From Betaproteobacteria bacterium (GTDB lineage Bacteria; Pseudomonadota; Gammaproteobacteria; Burkholderiales; Casimicrobiaceae), in NCBI GenBank assembly GCA_016717855.1, contig JADKEV010000053.1, positions 1 to 14,014 of the forward strand: DNA of 14,014 bases, given 5' to 3'. Below are positions 13,422 through 14,014 of the stretch, in pieces (position 1 is the stretch's first letter; the number at the start of each line of letters is the position of its first letter). The position numbers were made by a program, and so were the translations under genes. The notes below the pieces were generated by a model. That model did no database searches. It worked only from the letters and a program-made list of their open reading frames with translations, and had not been told where the DNA came from.

Positions 13422-14014
13422 GTGAACAGATTCCTGAGTTGCGCCCTGCTCGCCCTGGCCGCCGCGGGCGCCGCATCGCCCGCCGCCGCGCAGGGCGAAG
13501 CCTATCCGTCCAGGCCCATCGCGCTCGTCGTCCCGTTCGCCGCGGGCAACGGCATCGACCAGCTCGCGCGCGAGCTGGCCGAAGTCCTGCGCGTGCAGAT
13601 GAACACGACCATCGTCGTGGAGAACCGCGAGGGCGCCGGCGGCCTGATCGGCGGCACGATGGTGTCGAACGCCGCGGCCAACGGCTACACGGTGATGATC
13701 GCGGCGCATCCGCCGTTCGCCATTGCGCCGCAGGTGCAGAAGGTGGCGGCGTACGACCCGGTCTCGAGTTTCACGCCGGTCGTGCGCCTGGGCTCCGTTC
13801 CGCTGGTGGCGGTCACGGCCAGCGCCTCCCCGTTCAAAACCTGGCAGGAGATGGCGGCGTATTTCAAGGCCAATCCGGACAAAGCCAACTACGCGGCCTC
13901 GGGCGTAGGGTCCCCGGGCCAGCTCTTTACGCAGATGATCAAGCAGGCCACCGGCCTGCCGATGACGGAAATCTCTTACAAGAGTACGGCGCAGGCGATG
14001 ACGGACGTGATCGC
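13422..14014 (+). CDS. Bug/TctC-family tripartite tricarboxylate transporter receptor (3' end outside window)
   Basis: The first 197 codons of a second Bug periplasmic receptor. The signal peptide MNRFLSCALLALAAAGAAS cleaves near AAA23/Q24. The mature part shows YPSRPIALVVPFAAGNGID, IVVENREGAGGLIGG, NGYTVMIA, NYAASGVGSPGQLF and the ISYKST segment, where many members have VPYKG. The start is the GTG at 13422, with GGAG six bases upstream; the ATG two bases earlier meets TGA at once. It is divergent from the CoA-transferase operon and shares its control region. It clearly differs from the left Bug protein, so the two may bind related acids or split transport and sensing. Family members are about 320 residues, so roughly 125 are missing. 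Confidence 0.93.
   Translation, partial: MNRFLSCALLALAAAGAASPAAAQGEAYPSRPIALVVPFAAGNGIDQLARELAEVLRVQMNTTIVVENREGAGGLIGGTMVSNAAANGYTVMIAAHPPFAIAPQVQKVAAYDPVSSFTPVVRLGSVPLVAVTASASPFKTWQEMAAYFKANPDKANYAASGVGSPGQLFTQMIKQATGLPMTEISYKSTAQAMTDVI

Overview
The window is GC-rich (roughly two-thirds G+C by eye) and gene-dense, and it looks like chromosomal DNA of a betaproteobacterium, probably Burkholderiales near Alcaligenaceae/Bordetella-Achromobacter. The reasons are two Bug/TctC-type periplasmic receptors, the mix of CoA-ester catabolic genes, and a recurrent AGGAGAC Shine-Dalgarno sequence. The taxonomic call is inference. I see no tRNA, rRNA, CRISPR array, insertion sequence or prophage gene, and no stretch above 300 bases lacks a gene.

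Left part (1-6056) is a patchwork of housekeeping and transport genes. It holds the last codons of one protein and a complete PhnE-like ABC permease joined by a GTGA overlap, then a convergent DMT/EamA exporter and a small DUF3185 membrane protein. Next come a divergent TfdA/TauD-like 2-oxoglutarate dioxygenase, a lipoprotein with two BamE-like repeats, an azlC-azlD amino-acid exporter pair, and a C45-family autoproteolytic acyltransferase/hydrolase.

Right part (6144-14014) is a catabolic island for an unidentified carboxylic acid. Reading leftwards on the minus strand, the order is family III CoA-transferase, crotonase-fold protein, SDR-fold protein, GntR/FCD regulator, Bug receptor, acyl-CoA dehydrogenase and a second crotonase-fold protein. 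A second Bug receptor gene runs rightwards off the end of the window. The likely logic is periplasmic capture by Bug proteins, CoA activation by CoA transfer, alpha-beta dehydrogenation, then crotonase and SDR steps. Both crotonases and the SDR lack canonical catalytic residues, so the chemistry is probably not plain beta-oxidation. No thiolase is in view.

The most striking feature is regulatory. A palindrome with core GGGT-C/G-ACCC occurs four times, always in promoters of this island: three copies in the divergent region between the CoA-transferase and the right-hand Bug gene (one exactly between a TTGACA -35 and a CATAAT -10), and one at the promoter of the left-hand Bug gene 4 kb away. 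The GntR/FCD protein encoded in the island is the obvious candidate to bind them. The CoA-transferase start is also anomalous. The well-placed ribosome-binding site and ATG are one base out of frame with the gene, and that short frame ends in a GTGA overlap with an in-frame GTG. This is either a frameshift or a short translationally coupled leader ORF.
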